A stretch of DNA of 64,000 nt from Eubacteriales Family XIII. Incertae Sedis bacterium. GTDB taxonomy: Bacteria; Bacillota; Clostridia; Peptostreptococcales; Anaerovoracaceae. The first letter of the stretch is position 1. Each line of letters opens with the position of its first letter. The notes beneath the pieces were generated by a model. It had not been told where the DNA came from, did no database searches, and saw nothing but the letters and a program-made list of their open reading frames with translations. The DNA lies in assembly GCA_031272365.1 (NCBI GenBank), contig JAISTX010000066.1, positions 1 through 64,000 on the forward strand, in the 5' to 3' direction. The position numbers were made by a program, and so were the translations under genes. This document shows, piece by piece, positions 63,142-64,000 of the stretch.

Positions 63142-63974
63142 TGGGCCGACGCGCTTACTGCCTCATAGGGGATCCGGTGGCGCATTCGCTGTCGCCGCTG
63201 CTCCACGGGACGGCATTCGCGCTGCTCGGCGCGGACGCTGTTTACGAGAAAATCCGCGTCGCGCCCGAATCCCTCGAAGATTTTGTGGCAGAAGGCGCGT
63301 TTGACGGCTATAATATAACCATACCGCACAAGGAGCGCGTCATCCCCCTGCTCGATGAGCTGGCAGGCGATGCGCTTGCTGCGGGGGCGGTCAACACGGC
63401 CGTCCGCGATGGCGGGAAGACGGTTGGCTACAACACAGACATGGAAGGGCTGCTGCTCGCGCTGCGCGGGCAGGGGCGCGGCTACGCGGGCAGCGTGGTG
63501 TGCGTGCTCGGCACGGGCGGCGCGGCGCGCGGGTGCGCGAAGAAGGCGGCGCTGGAAGGCGCGCGGGACGTGCGCATCGTGGGCCGCAGCCGCGAGAAGG
63601 CGGAAGGCATTTTGCCCGGTGCCTACGCGGGGCCGCTCTCGGAAGAGGCGGTGCGCGGCGCGGACATCTTCGTGAACGCGACGCCGCTCGGGATGGCCGG
63701 CTATGCGGAGGATTTCGCGGACACCGCGTTCCTCGGCGGGCTGCCGGCGCACGCGCTCGTCTACGACTGCGTGTACACGCCCCGTGAGACGACGCTCGTC
63801 CGTGCGGCGCGGGCGCGAGGGCTGTCGGCGGAGTCCGGGCTGTCCATGCTCGTGTGGCAAGGGCTGCTCAGCGAGGCCCTTTGGGGGGTCGCTGGAAGGG
63901 ACGCTTTGCTGGGCGGTGAGTTGTACCAAGAGGTTTTTGGCGTATTGGATGAAAAATTGAGAATTGAGAACTGA
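63141..63974 (+). CDS. aroE: Shikimate dehydrogenase
   Basis: CLIGDPVAHSLSPLLHGTAF, GYNITIPHKE, GAVNTAVRDGGKTVGYNTDMEGL, VLGTGGAARG. Confidence 0.95.
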   Translation: MGRRAYCLIGDPVAHSLSPLLHGTAFALLGADAVYEKIRVAPESLEDFVAEGAFDGYNITIPHKERVIPLLDELAGDALAAGAVNTAVRDGGKTVGYNTDMEGLLLALRGQGRGYAGSVVCVLGTGGAARGCAKKAALEGARDVRIVGRSREKAEGILPGAYAGPLSEEAVRGADIFVNATPLGMAGYAEDFADTAFLGGLPAHALVYDCVYTPRETTLVRAARARGLSAESGLSMLVWQGLLSEALWGVAGRDALLGGELYQEVFGVLDEKLRIEN

Positions 63975-63980
63975 GAATTG
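63956..63980. repeat. TTGAGAA heptamer array overlapping aroE stop
   Basis: attgagaattgagaactgagaattg; encodes the C-terminal IEN*. Confidence 0.8.
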
Positions 63981-64000
63981 ATTATTGTTGTAAGTGAACA

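Overview
High-GC window, probably a Clostridia-type Bacillota (inferred from gene content). It opens with the end of an rRNA operon (5S, tRNA-Glu), then a probably frameshifted surface protein and tRNA-Leu. Housekeeping genes follow: oadA/pycB-like carboxyltransferase, argGH, MCP, rpsT, lepA, M28 peptidase, hemW, ClC, hrcA-grpE-dnaK-dnaJ with a perfect CIRCE, deoC, amidohydrolase, PHP phosphatase, polA, coaE, class II RNR and pirin. Accessory stretches are a DUF4132-type giant protein with a small partner (31.8-37.4 kb), a zone of gene remnants (37.4-42.5 kb) and a repeat-rich island (49.9-60.3 kb) that separates iorAB-aroB-aroA from aroC-aroK-ppi-aroE. Main observations: (i) a REP-associated (IS200-like/RAYT) transposase ORF between polA and coaE that carries at least four in-frame copies of a palindromic repeat and reads without a stop into CoaE; (ii) six genes with an extended -10 element placed 6-7 nt before the ATG, suggesting leaderless mRNAs, including a 14-bp divergent polA/PHP-phosphatase promoter with overlapping -10 elements; (iii) an island with three tandem paralogues combining a PstS-like domain and a WG-like C-terminal domain, plus two internally duplicated lipoproteins, next to stacked structured repeats (148-bp cruciform, 53-bp direct repeats, 132-bp inverted repeat); (iv) TTGAGAA heptamer arrays at gene 3' ends that supply C-terminal residues and stop codons to two genes; (v) a matched pair of 61-bp palindromic elements. 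All calls come from reading the sequence and the supplied ORF track; no database search was run.
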